Assembly (NCBI GenBank): GCA_029959085.1
Contig: JARWIR010000001.1
Span: 66,898,899-66,962,898, forward strand
Direction of reading: 5' to 3'
Source of the DNA: Nemophila menziesii
Taxonomy: Eukaryota; Streptophyta; Magnoliopsida; Boraginales; Hydrophyllaceae
Length of the DNA stretch: 64,000 nucleotides
Positions 22,511-34,140 of the stretch are shown here, piece by piece. Each line of letters starts with the position of its first letter. Within the stretch, counting starts at the first letter, position 1. The position numbers were made by a program, and so were the translations under genes. The notes under the pieces were generated by a model. The model saw only the letters and a list, made by a program, of their open reading frames with translations, did no database searches and was not told the DNA's origin.

Positions 22511-23239
22511 CAAGATAATAATATTTTAAACAATATAAAAGAAAGAGGTCTAGAACTGGTCTGCATATCAACAAATTAATTAAAAAGCCCTTTATTTTTA
22601 ATGGATCTACAATTTTTAATTGTCATATCTTTTTCTTTCCAACCTTATTAAAAAACATCACGATTCGCCTTAATAATCACATTTTCATTACTTTTTTCAT
22701 AGTAATCACCGTTTCAGCTGAATAAATTCCATTAAAAAAACTAAAATCACGAATTACACCAATATCATCAATTCAATACATAAAGATTCATAGATACAAG
22801 CACGCACGTTTTAATAATAGATATATATAATTCAAAGAAAATTGCTACCTCGTAACCATGAAGCTTCGAAAATTTGAACAAAGCTTAGCACTTTCCAAAC
22901 TCTAATACGAATTTTTATATAAGATATTATATATATGTAATATGTAAATATATAAAGAGAAATACAGCGAGATGCAAAAGCGGGTCGAGATTTGGATTTG
23001 AAATATAGACAATTCGGATCTTTGATTTCCAGCTCGTCGTCACACATGCAAAGCTATTCAATATGATTCGATATATATGTATAGTTGTGTATATTTGTGT
23101 ATAAATAAACGGGAGATAATGAGTGATTAATCGATTATGATGATGTATAGGTGACACGTAGACAAATGATACTCTTGTATTCTTGTGGGGGCGTCTTTAC
23201 TTTTTGCCTTTAATTAATTTGAAAAAAATCCTCCTTTTT

Positions 23240-23480
23240 AATACATTTTTTTATTTTTGCATACATAGGAGGCTTTAAAAGCCGTTAAGAACAAGTATTA
23301 CATAGTGAAACCAAAGAAATTATTCCCTACTCTAGTACAGTTCTAGCGGTTGCGTAACCGCTTCTATCTCTAGTAATTAGTTTCCACAAGTAATCTGGTG
23401 GATATGGAATGGTCACCGGTTGCGTGTTCGTCCATGCCCCTTCTCTAGCTAGTCTATCGGCGCATTGATTAGCTTCTCAG
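23240..23480 (-). pseudogene. LINE 3'-end fragment (RNase H C-terminus)
   Basis: The minus strand reads NQCADRLAREGAWTNTQPV then PPDYLWKLITRDRSGY and a stop. This is the end of a plant LINE RNase H domain (compare N-x-x-A-D-x-L-A-R), followed by a short 3' UTR and an A-rich end near 23240-23260. It is a strongly 5'-truncated insertion, a different family from LINE 1 and LINE 2. Confidence 0.6.
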
Positions 23481-23889
23481 AAAGTCACTTTTGGTCTTGA
23501 AGTGATTAATTTGGTTTGAATAGTACTGTTTAGAAAGAGAACCAAGGTTCTGTCTTGTTAAACTAATCTCAATAGTTTATTAAAATCATTTTAAAAACCA
23601 AATAGACTATCTAAAATGGTGATATCTCAATGACAAATTTTAGAATAATAATAAAAAGGATAATAAAAAATATTTGAAATGATGTTCACGGGTAGGTTGG
23701 AATTTATTTGATCCGTGCTTCAAGAGGTAATTAGTTTTTAGATTTCTATCTTTCTGGTACGGAATCGTATCGTTAGTATTTGTCAAAAATTCTATTAGAA
23801 TGGTAAAACTCTTAAAATCAAGTGAAAAATCATTTGCTTACCTAAAAAAGGGGGATGGTTTGGATTCAAGAACATAGAAACATTGAATA

Positions 23890-24080
23890 AGGACTGTTTG
23901 CAAGTATTTATTTTAAAGTAAAAACACTTTTAGAATAAAATTAGAATATTTATAAAAATTATTACAAATATTTTTGAAATATAGAAATACTTCATATGTT
24001 TTTTTAGAAGCACATATTTGGTAATTCTTCTTAAAGTATTTTCAGAATTTAAAACACTTTAAAGATCTGGAATCCTTCGG
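23890..24080 (-). mobile_element. MITE, second copy of the family at 5200-5415
   Basis: The reverse complement aligns with the MITE at 5200-5415, for example aaatatgtgcttct versus aaatatatgctttc, aattttattctaaaagt versus aattttatactaaaat, and terminal tgcaaacagtcc versus tccaaacggacc. AT-rich, no ORF. Confidence 0.5.
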
Positions 24081-25060
24081 GAGTTTAGTGAATTCTAGAT
24101 AGGATTTACTGGTTTTTTAAGGCTTCGGTTGTATGAAAAAAAAACACTTCCAGGCACTAAATCTCTTCTCATGAAATTGTTCTGTAGGATCTTGGGTAAA
24201 AATTCGTTATAGACTAAATAGGTTCATGGGGAACATTTAAAAAATTAAACAAAAAATTGAGAATAGGAAGTGGCTATGACTGACCCGGTTTTACTCAAAG
24301 AACTTTAGGGCTTGAAACACAAGCTACAAGTGACTCTTGGTGACATAGAAAGCACAAATATTATAATCAAATGGTTCAAAAATATGTAAAATTCCAATAC
24401 AACATCAAATTCAAATATTTTCTTGGCCAACGATTTCTCAAGCGATGAGTGTTTATTTTTATATTGAACACCGTATGATGTTTTTCGCCAAAGATTTCTT
24501 TCTAGGTTTTAGACGAATATTATTTGAGATTCTAGTATCTCGCCTTATAGGTGAAATTTCTTGTATAATGTACAAATTTTTCATTTGTACAACCATTTAT
24601 CCAACTAAAAAAAAAATTAAAAAAATTAATATTTATAATAGATCAGTGGATAAATTTATCCATTAAATGTATATATATTATTCATAAAAATGTGTAAATA
24701 TTGAAAAAAATCTTTTTTTTTAACTTTGAATATTTTATCTAAGATCAATTTTTTTATATCCAACACTATTTAACATTTTCTTTTTGAAAGAAAGGTGGTA
24801 CAAGACATTGTTTTAAAAAGCGCTATGCGCTACTATGGCGACCGAGCACCTTCGAGCGCCTAAATGGCTAGGCGGTTCATTAATCGGAATTTAATCGGTT
24901 TTTACCTATACGATTTTATATTATTTTATATTACATATATATTAATAATACATAGATTTGAATCATAGTGACATTTTAATATACTTAAAGTAGATCAATT
25001 TAACATAAATAACATATTTAACTATAAAGTAATAATAAGGGTGATTGACCTATGAGGTCT
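24081..25060. other. Intergenic AT-rich stretch
   Basis: No gene recognised. At about 24815-24900 there is a GC-richer patch (aagcgctatgcgctac ... gcgcctaaatggctaggcgg) that resembles a dispersed repeat seen in many plant genomes, identity uncertain. The remainder is featureless. Confidence 0.4.
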
Positions 25061-25303
<243 letters not shown>

Positions 25304-25464
25304 CTATGTGTACCTTGAGTAAATATTCTTCTTTAAAGAGACCACTAAATGACCAAATACTAAAATACCCTTATATATTACGAAAAACACTAAAACAATA
25401 AAAATAAAACTATTGAGTGTTGGCACTATTCAACTCCGGCCACCAGCCACCGACCACCCCCGGC

Positions 25465-25615
25465 ACCAGTGATGTACTCAGTGATTTTACAGAGTACTCA
25501 GAAAATAACAAACACAGAGTATCGGAAAAAAATACAGGGTATCAGAATTAAAACACCAAGTATCAGAATAAAGATACTGAGTATCTAAAAATTTGTTGAG
25601 TACTCAGTGAAAAAA
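25465..25615. repeat. Degenerate short repeats with GAGTAYTC/GAGTATC core
   Basis: A series of related words at roughly 20-30-bp spacing: gtactcagtg, gagtactcag, gagtatcgg, ggtatcag, agtatcag, gagtatc, gagtactcagtg. Several are palindromic (gagtactc). They lie just before the first sequence attributable to Athila-like copy 3. Function unknown. Confidence 0.5.
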
Positions 25616-26068
25616 TTATTTTTTTTCGCGCCGACACAGCGACGCGGAACTGGGGCCCCGCATTTGCAAATGCGGGTACCCGGTTTCTTCTGTGACAGGG
25701 CCGTTTGAAGCTTTTTAGCCCTAGATTTTTACCTCTTTCTTCAAACCAGCCTCCAAAAACACTCCCAAAACCCAGAATTTCTTGAAAATCATCATCTCCA
25801 ACCACACAATCATCAAATCCTACACTCTTTCATCACAAAGACATACAATCAATTCATCGCCTATCCAAATCACCATGAAATTCCCACTTTTCTCCAATTG
25901 TTCTTCATCCAAGCTTCAAATTAAATCCAGTTCCCTCTTCCCCCACATCAATTAGCCTTTACCCATCTCATATTCCACCATAATCTTCAAGTCTTAAGCC
26001 TCAAAACATCAAAGTTATAAGCCTTAGCTTCTCACTATTTGAAGTTTTGAGTTTAGGGTGGAAAGAGA

Positions 26069-26472
26069 TGCTTATCAGAACCGTTTTCATGTGTACTTAT
26101 CGAAGGAATTCTCCAAGAAACATAAAAACTTTTGGTACTGTTCAAGAACAAGCTATTGAGATTCCTAATTCGCGTTGCAAACACAAGACTGAAGAGGTTA
26201 AAAATTAAAGCTAATCCTAAGAAGAGAGAAGTGATTGAGGAACCTGAAAGTGAGGAAGAAAATGATCCGATGATGAGTTGGAATCGAAAACCAAGTTGTT
26301 GGAAGAGAATCAGGAGAAGGTGATTGCTACCTTGGGGAACGTTACAAGAGAATTGGACCTGCTTCGAAATTTGATCTTAGGCGTAACTACACTTCAAAAC
26401 GCGATTTATGACGCTGTTACGCGAGATAAAGGTCCAGAACGCAACACCGATAACCAGCCTCGCGCTGGTTAA
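26069..26472 (+). pseudogene. Athila-like copy 3 second-ORF remnant
   Basis: Two overlapping frames (26132-26323 and 26278-26472) encode a charged coiled-coil-like C-terminus (SKTKLLEENQEKVIATLGN, then ELDLLRN). It occupies the position of the last about 100 residues of the copy 2 second ORF. The large central domain is absent, and the two parts are out of frame. Confidence 0.5.
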
Positions 26473-27954
26473 GATACGTTTTCTATCCCTTCTCATTTAG
26501 TGTAGATTATTTTATTGCTTTGAGTCTTTTCGAGTCGTGGGGACACGACTCATTTTTGAGTTTGGGGTGGGGTTCGTTGCCTCATCCCAGTTTTTATGTG
26601 TTAATTGTTTTATTTGCTTTCAATAAAAGAATTTTCGGAGTTGCGTTTGACTGTAGAAATTTTTAAATATCCCTTTAAGCATACTTTTGATGAATCAATG
26701 ATAGTAAATAGTGGACTTTAGGGATTGATATAAAACGCATTTAGAATTGAATGCAAACATAGGTAATTAATAGGAAAAATTAGTGAACAATGCAAATGAA
26801 GTAAGCTTGTACTTAAGGAATATGTTTGGTGTGTAGAACGTGAAATCCTAATTAGTAGAGAACCCACCTAGATATGAACTAAAGACAAGCTATGTACTTA
26901 GGAAAAATGATAGGGGCAGTTCTTTGTTAGCCATTTGTGCCTTTTTAGCCTTCTATCCCTTGTATTAATTATTATCCGTCTTAGCCCACTTTGAGCCTTT
27001 AGCCTTTTCTTTGTAGCCACGATATAAGCCATTATCCCTTAGATTATTAGGCATGACCAAATGACCCGCACTTGAATCACAATCCTGAGACATGTCTTGA
27101 GCTTGAGTTTGGGGTGGTGGGACCACTTATGGGGAAATTAAGGGGTTGGGATTGATGTGCTTTGTATTATAGCACAATTGCAGATGATATATAATTGTAA
27201 CCCTTTGCCGGGAATGAAGAAAAATTAAAAAGAAAGAAAAAAATGAAAAATTTCGAAAAATCATACAGTAGGAACCGGGAACCGGGTTTCGTCAAAACCG
27301 GGAACCCGGTTTGCGTCTGTACAAAAAAAAAGAGAAAAGAAAGAGAAAAGAAAAGAAAAAGAAAAATATGAATGAATAAAACACCCGGCAAAGTGGATTT
27401 TTTCTGAAAATCCTCTTGTTAATAGTGGGTAGACATGGGACGCTAAATTGTTGCGTATATGGGTGAGTGAGAACATCTTTTGAGCGTTAACTCAAGCTCG
27501 AGGATACTGTTGATGGTAAGTGAGGAGAGAGCCAAAAGCTCACTTCAAATTTACCAAATATACATCCACACCCGTCCTTAAGCCAATATTATAACCGTAA
27601 AGACCTCGTGATTCCTAAGTGCATAGTAAATTTATGATTCTGTTAGTAGGGAATACACTAGGTGGAGCGTTCAAAGCGATTTAGGATTAATGACCACCTT
27701 ATAGCCATCATACAGAGATGAGTACAAGTGTAACCTTCAAGCATTGCAACTTTAATTTTATGATTGAGATTATTTATGTTTGATGTTGCATTCTAGATGT
27801 ATGTGTATATTAGTTTCTAGAGTTTGCTATATGAGATTTATTTTGAGAATTGTTTTATGGTTTATTTGTTAGTTTCTACTTGTTTATACGCTTACTTACA
27901 CCCCTTTGTGTAGTTTTACTTTGTCGGGACGACAAAGGTTTGAGTTGGGGGTCT

Positions 27955-29513
27955 TGATGTCTCCCTAATTGTTCTTATTTTTGACCCTTAGGAGACATCA
28001 TTTTTTGTGTTTATTTAATTAATTTGATAGACTTTTGGACTAAATATGCAATAATCCGGAATTTCCTTTTTATTTCTAGCATTTTTAATTTATTAAGTTT
28101 TTGCGCGTAATATTGGTATTTTTAGTGAAAAGTTTACAGGTTTTAGATGTTAGCTAGGAGAGGAATTCGAGGAGAAAGTCAAAGATCGTGATATAGAGTC
28201 AAGACTTGAAGATAAATCCCGAAGATATTATTTTTAGAGCTGAAAATCTGTTTTCAAGGCCATAGATTGTTGATTTCGAGGTGCTTAAGCGATGATTTAG
28301 CCGCTGACCTTTGAAGAGAAAACATTCCTTATTGAGTTACGGAACTTTAGCAACTGGAATAAGGTCAATCGGAGTCATAACGAAGCTGGAAAAGCCGTTT
28401 TGGTAAAGGTGTATCAGCAGTTACGGGATTTTGGGCTTAGAATTTGGGCTTGGAATTTAATTAGTGTTTTATTATTAGGTCCAAGCCCTAATCCGTTTTT
28501 ACACTTATAAAAGGAGCCTTTGACTTCTATTTTTCATATAATTCACATTCCACAAGATTAAACACCAGAGAGAAGCAACAGAAGGAAGAAAGAAGAAGCT
28601 ACAAGAGCTGGAGAGGGTTTATATCTCTGTTCGTAGTCATTCCAATTCCGGAAATTAGGTTCTTTTTATCTTTAATTTTGTAATCAAATATGAATTCCAT
28701 TTATTTTAATTTAGTTTTTCCATTTAATATGAGCTAAACATTTAATAGTGCTTGAGAACAATTAATGGGTGAATCCCAATCTTATTGAATTTCGAATATT
28801 GAATTTGGATTTCTGTTAAATTAAATTAGATTGGGGCTTTTACTCTTTTCTATAAATTGAGATTATTTACTGTTTTTAGCGTCATGAACTAGGAACGGGT
28901 GTTAGTATTTAAGCTATTCCAATTAGTGGCGATTGGATCATCCTGACGGAGGGTTTAGATACAGAACCATTTATTCAATCTAGGATAGAAGCTATTGATT
29001 CTGACGAACTTAGCTAATTCTAGGGCCAATGAGGTAATAAAACTTAAACATCCAAAAGTGGATCATATTTACCCTGACGGGACTAGTGACACTCTAGGAT
29101 CGCCTTATAGTCCACCCTGACGGGGGTATAAGGAATTTAGAATCCCGACCATTGTAATTGACCAATTTAGCCCTTAAACAACATAAGTTATGAAATAGGA
29201 TTGGGAGGATCCTTGCGTTCTCAAGTGATACTTCTCATATTGCGTTTTACATCATTTTACTTGCGTCTTAGCTTTTACTTGCATTTATAATTTGTCTTTC
29301 ATTTAGTAGCTTTAATAACAAAAACCAAACAAACATATTTTCTTTACTTGTTTCCATAAGTGCATCCATTCATTACTTGTTAAACATTGTAGTCAACCAT
29401 CCCGTCCTTGGAACGAATCTGTTTTATCATTTATACTACTTGGGACAACCGTACACTTGCGGTTGTGGTTCGATTATTTATTGCATTTATTTAGAACACA
29501 CAAAGGACCACCA
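27955..29513 (+). repeat. 3' LTR of Athila-like copy 3
   Basis: It runs from tgatgtctccc, directly after the polypurine tract gagttgggggtct, to ...aaaggaccacca. Length is about 1.56 kb. The start is the same as the element-sense start of the LTRs of copies 1 and 2 (tgatgtctc), and the end shares ..ccacca-like bases. The body is clearly diverged. The right end was chosen from TG...CA ends and the point where copia A coding begins. Confidence 0.75.
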
Positions 29514-30503
29514 ACTATATAATATCCATTTTCCAGGAGCTTCTTTGATATATCTAAGAATACGTATAACTGCTTCCCAATGACTCTCACATGGTGAATC
29601 CATAAACCGACTAACAACACTAACAGCAAATGAGATATCTGGTCGTGTGTGACAAAGATAATTAAGCTTCCCGACTAATCTTCTGTACCTCACTGGGTCA
29701 GTGAATAGATCCCCCTTATTGCGTATAAGTTTCACATTTGGATCCATTGAGGAGTCACATGGTCGTGCACCAAGCATCCCGGCCTCTTCTAATGTATCTA
29801 AGGCATACTTTCACTGTGATATGAATACTCCTTTATCTGATTGTGCCACTTCAATACCAAGGAAGTAGCGTAATTGTCCCAAATCCTTTGTCTGAAACTG
29901 CTTCTGAAGAAATGTCTTCAAATTCTGAATTCCTGATGTATCATCTCCTGTAATTATAATATCATCAACATACACAATGAATAATAGACTTCGACCAGAA
30001 AGATGTCTATAGAATACTGAGTGATCAACTCCACAACGTGTCAAACCAAACTCAAGTAAGGATTCACTAAACCGTCCGAACCATGCCCTGGGAGATTGTT
30101 TCAATCCGTAAAGAGATTTCTTCAATCGACACACCTTACGAGACTCCCCCTGAGCAACAAACCCTGGAGGTTGCTCCATATACACCTCTTCCTCAAGATC
30201 TCCATTGAGGAAAGCATTCTTAATATCCAATTGATGAAGAAACCATTTACGCATAGCAGCCATAGAGAGAAAAATACGAACAAAAGACATCTTAGCAACA
30301 GGTGAAAAAGTATCACTATAATCGACACCGTAAACCTGCGAATAACCTTTAGCCACAAGACGAGCCTTCAAGCGATCTACTTTACCGTCTGGAGAGACTT
30401 TCACAGTTAACACCCATCGACAACTAACTGGGGATTTTCCACTTGGAAGATCAACTAAATCCCAAGTACCATTAGAGTGTAACGCAGTCATCTCTTCGAC
30501 CAT
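29514..30503 (-). pseudogene. Copia A reverse transcriptase
   Basis: This is the copia reverse transcriptase (RVT_2). Landmarks are NGTWDLVDLPSGK, CRWVLTVKVSPDGK, RLKARLVAKGYSQ, DYSDTFSPVAK, the QLDIKNAFLNGDLEE block, the active site FIVYVDDIIITGDD and LRYFLGIEVAQS. A frame break lies near 29811-29820. The following segment has SMDPNVKL, YRRLVGKLNYL, RPDISFAVSVVSRFM and RILRYIKEAPGK, and then the coding stops at the LTR of Athila-like copy 3. Confidence 0.88.
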
Positions 30504-30599
30504 AGCATCACGTCAACCAGGATTTGTAAGAGCATCTGTATGAGAAGTAGGGACAGACATAGATGATAGTGAAGTAACAAAGAACGCATAAGAAGGTGA

Positions 30600-31700
30600 T
30601 AAATGATCATAAGACACAAAAGAAGAAATAGGATGTATAATGGTGCAATTTCGAATACCTTTTCATAGAGCGATAGGAACATCTAAATCAGAGGACACCG
30701 GATCCACAGACGGCGAGCAAAGCGGTACAGGCGAGGCAAGCGGCGTTGTCAGTGGAGAAGGGTGACGAGTATAAACCTGTAAATCGGGTTGATCTAACAG
30801 AGATGTGACTGGAGGAGGGACTATAGAAACCGGTAAGGAGACGGGGATGTTGACAAGAGATGGTGAAATAAAGGTAGGGACCGGAGGAGACAATGATTCG
30901 ATAGCAATATCAGATATGCTAGATGGATAGTATGATGAGGACTCAAGAAATGTAATATCAGCACAAACAAACATCCGATTCCGAGAAGGAGAATAACAAC
31001 GATATCCCTTCTGAAAGCGAGCGTACCCAAATAAGATACACTTAACTGATCGAGCACCTAATTTATCCGTTCCAGGAGAAAGCATATGAACAAAAGAGAC
31101 ACAACCAAAGACTCGAGGGGGTAATATGTAGAGAGAGTCTCTAGGAAAAATGATAGAGAAAGGAATTTGATCATGTAAGACAGAGGATGGCATGCGGTTA
31201 ATGAGATAACAAGACGTGAGAACCGCATCATCCCAAAAACGAGACGGGACATTTTTATGAAGGAGAAGGGTACGAGCCGTATCTATGAGGTGTCTATTCT
31301 TTCTCTCGGCGACCCCGTTTTGCTGTGGAGTGTGGGCACATGAGGACTGGTGTATGATCCCACGCTCAGACATAAAAGAGTGAAAGGATGACGAAAATAC
31401 TCTTTAGCATTATCACTACGCAATATACGAACCAGAACACCAAATTGGGTATGAATTTCGGCACAAAATGATGTGAAAATAGAAAACAACTCTGAACGAT
31501 CTTTCATTAGATATAACCAAGTCATACGAGAGTAATCATCTATAAAGGAAACAAAATATCTAAAACCAGTTCGAGACGTAGTACGACAAGGACCCCAAAC
31601 ATCGGAGTGAACTAAAGCAAAAGGAGAACTAGCTCGTTTATTGACACGACTCACAAGAGAGTTCTCGAACATGATTAAGACCAAAAACCATTTTCTTCAG
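30600..31700 (-). pseudogene. Copia A integrase
   Basis: This is the retroviral-type integrase core. Visible parts are FALVHSDVWGPC, FRYFVSFIDDYSRMTW (first Asp region), VRILRSDNAKEYF (second Asp), then after a frame change near 31373 HTPQQNGVAERKNRHLIDTA (catalytic Glu), followed by the PSRFWDDAVL and CILFGYARFQKGYRCY blocks and a Ser/Pro-rich linker toward reverse transcriptase. The breaks near 31373 and 30663 inactivate it. Confidence 0.85.
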
Positions 31701-32493
31701 GGTAGGAAGCGATGGATGACCAAGACGACAATGAATCTGCTCGGGCGGAAGATCAACAAGACAAGCAGTAGAAGAGGTAACATCCATATAGTAAAGACCC
31801 CGCTCCTCACGCCCTGTACCAATCTGCTCTTGAGTCCGAAGATCCTGTACAACCACAGAGTCAGGGGTAAAGATCACAGAACAATTAAGACGCTTAGTAA
31901 GTAGACTGACAGACATAAGATTAAAAGAGAATTTAGGGAGATATAAAACAGACTCTAAGGAAATAGTAGAAGAAAGATGAGCAGATCCAACCCCACGAAC
32001 GGAGTTGGAAGAGCCATCAGCAAGTGTAACATTATGAGAAGGACCAGTACGAATTTCAGAGAATAAGTGGACATTACCGGTCATGTGATCAGAAGCACCA
32101 GAATCAATTACCCATTGACCTAAGCTAGACTGAGTGTGAGAAAGACAAGCAGTGGAAGAGCTGGCGTGAGCATGAGAAGATTGAGATACTTGAAAAGATG
32201 CTTCCAACCTAAGAAGCTGAGAGTATCGATCCTCTGGAACAGTAAGGACACGCTCTGAAGGACCAACACCCGATAAAGAGACTTCTAACAGATCCGTCTG
32301 AGCGGCATGAGCAACACCTGATGGACGACCATGCAAGTCCCAACACTTATCTCGAAGATGTCCTACTCTATGGCAATAAGAGCACTGAGGTCGGGAAGTG
32401 GAGCTACCTCTACCATTACCGCGACTATAACCACGACCACGACCACAATAACCACTCGAAATATCATCTCGGGGAATACTACTATCCCTACAA
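31638..32493 (-). pseudogene. Copia A gag C-terminus, zinc knuckle and protease
   Basis: Right after the LARD insertion point, the minus strand encodes an Arg/Gly-rich stretch and a CCHC knuckle CSYCHRVGHLRDKC. The aspartic protease follows with WVIDSGASDHMTGN, then the GAG-pre-integrase zinc region QIHCRLGHPSLPTLKKMV. This half joins in sense with 37990-38708. Confidence 0.88.
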
Positions 32494-32498
32494 CTATC

Positions 32499-34121
32499 TG
32501 AAAGTCCTAGAGGGGGGTGAATAGGATTACTAATAAGATTAATGCCTAATTAAAAATCTTTTGGACAATAATAAGTTTAAGAGAAAAACTTCTAAGTCAA
32601 CTAATATATCAAACACTCATGGGATCATGCAAAGGATAAGTTAGAGGTTCGATATATAAGTTAAACAAGTAAATCGATTATCTATTCTCTTACTAATTTA
32701 GAAGACCAAAGTTTGATTAGCTAGAAAAACATAATCACGATATTCATACTAGTAAGCATATAATCAAAACTAAATAGTCATGAATTAGATAATCCTAAAA
32801 GACAATATTATCAATCTATTCATATAAGCATTTTATCAAGTAAAACGAGTTTCTAATCTCTTACTACTCTAGATGAAAATATGTTAGATAAACTAGATAA
32901 TCAATATCACAATATTCATACTAGCATATTATCAAACATATAAAGTGCGGAAAGTAAATAGAGTAGGGATAGAAAGATACACACGATTTATAGTGGTTCG
33001 GTTTCCCTACATCCACTACCTAAGGAAGCCTCCTTAGGATTTCAAGCTTTTCACTAAGCTCCCGTGTCTCTCTTAACCGGGTCGAGAACACAATAACCCT
33101 TACAACCTCTTCGATAACACGAAGGACAAACACTTGTGCTATCGCAACACAAGGACACCGAGTATACTCGCGATACTCAAACACTTGTGCTATATCAACA
33201 CAAGGACACCGAGTATACTATCGATACTCAAATTCTCTCTTAATCAATCTATTACAAGAACTAGACTTAAGAGGATAAATACAAAGTGTTTAAAGGGTGA
33301 AACAACTTTGCTAATGAACTCCTAAAGAGATGATATAACTATTAGCTTAATACTTCTCTTGAGTAGATATAACACTTAAGCATGAAAGACTCCTCTTGAG
33401 TAGATAGAACTTTGTGGCTTATTGGATTAACTCCTTAATTGAGTAGATAAGACTTTTTAAGCTCTTGACACCTTCTTGGATGATAACAATTAAGCCCCTT
33501 AGTGTATATGGGTTGAAGGTGTGATTGTAGCCTTGAAAGACCTTCAATATATAGCTGCAAAATGCTCCCAACGGTCATAATAATTGTCTCCAACGGATAT
33601 ATTAATATCCCCAACGGATATATGCATTTTTGTCTTCATTTTGCTGCAGAAAACCCTAACTTGCGGTGCACCGCGGGTCTCGTGCGGTGTACCGCATGAA
33701 CCTTAGCTTAATTCACTTGCTTCGGGCGGTATACCGCTCAATCCGCCGGTATACCTCTCCGGCTACCACACCAAAGGTCTAAAACACCTTCTTCTCAATG
33801 TATAGAGAATATCTTTTACTGTGATGCTCGGATGGAAAAGTTTTCTTCACGAGAGTTGTAGGAAACATCATTTTAAGAAACTTTGTAGTTGATCACTAAA
33901 GCTAATTCTCAATGTACACAAAGATAAGGTTAAAAGTATTTGCATGAGAATTAGTTTCATAAGATATAACAATAAAGCTTTGATCTAAAGGATAAAGAAT
34001 GTGCTTTTTTTGATGAATTAGAGTGCAAGATAGAATATGTATAACAATAATAATTAGCACACTAAACACAAGAGGATTTGTCACATTAAAACAACCTATT
34101 AAGGGAGGCTATATGCCAACA
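32499..34121 (-). repeat. LARD 3' LTR (left)
   Basis: From tgaaagtcctagagg to ctatatgccaaca. Aligns base for base with 36366-37989 with about a dozen substitutions and one G-run indel. It contains the GCGGTRYACCGC boxes at 33663, 33684, 33726 and a variant at about 33742. Confidence 0.95.
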
Positions 34122-34140
34122 ATCTCCCCCTTTTTGATGA
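34122..34140 (-). other. LARD polypurine tract
   Basis: On the element strand aaaaagggggagat lies directly before the 3' LTR. Related tracts are repeated further inside at about 34205, 34306, 34646, 34707 and 35673. Confidence 0.8.

Larger units (their letters stand above)
21780..23240. other. Upstream intergenic region of SPX-MFS gene
   Basis: AT-rich DNA with no gene recognised. Open frames at 22832-23157 on the minus strand are short, low-complexity and without family resemblance. It probably contains the promoter of the minus-strand transporter gene. Confidence 0.5.
25630..29513 (+). mobile_element. Athila-like element, copy 3 (diverged, 5'-truncated)
   Basis: It reads on the plus strand, opposite to copies 1 and 2. 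Recognisable parts are a GC-rich leader remnant (25625-25700), the region before the second ORF, a heavily deleted second-ORF remnant (26069-26472), a long noncoding 3' region (26473-27941), a polypurine tract and a 3' LTR (27955-29513). The noncoding part keeps blocks shared with copies 1 and 2, such as cgagtcgtggggacacg and ctttgccggg. The 5' LTR, gag and protease are missing. The LTR ends within the reverse transcriptase/RNase H region of copia A, which it interrupts. Confidence 0.8.

Noticed and set aside
21633..22600. miR827 target site in the SPX-MFS 5' leader
   Set aside because: Many angiosperm SPX-MFS transcripts carry one in the leader, but by eye no good complement was found here; the leader is incompletely defined.
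22832..23157. Two minus-strand frames of 71-76 codons
   Set aside because: Tyr/Ile-rich translations of AT-rich DNA with no recognisable domain or splice context.
33134..33230. Repeated acacaaggacaccgagtatac phrases that might suggest a CRISPR-like array
   Set aside because: Only two units, inside a retrotransposon LTR of a plant genome; a local tandem duplication.
33134..33325. Short frame with duplicated peptide, repeated at 37002-37193
   Set aside because: It is within the LARD LTR; both copies are simply the two LTRs, and the frame is not kept in the third LTR at 63067.
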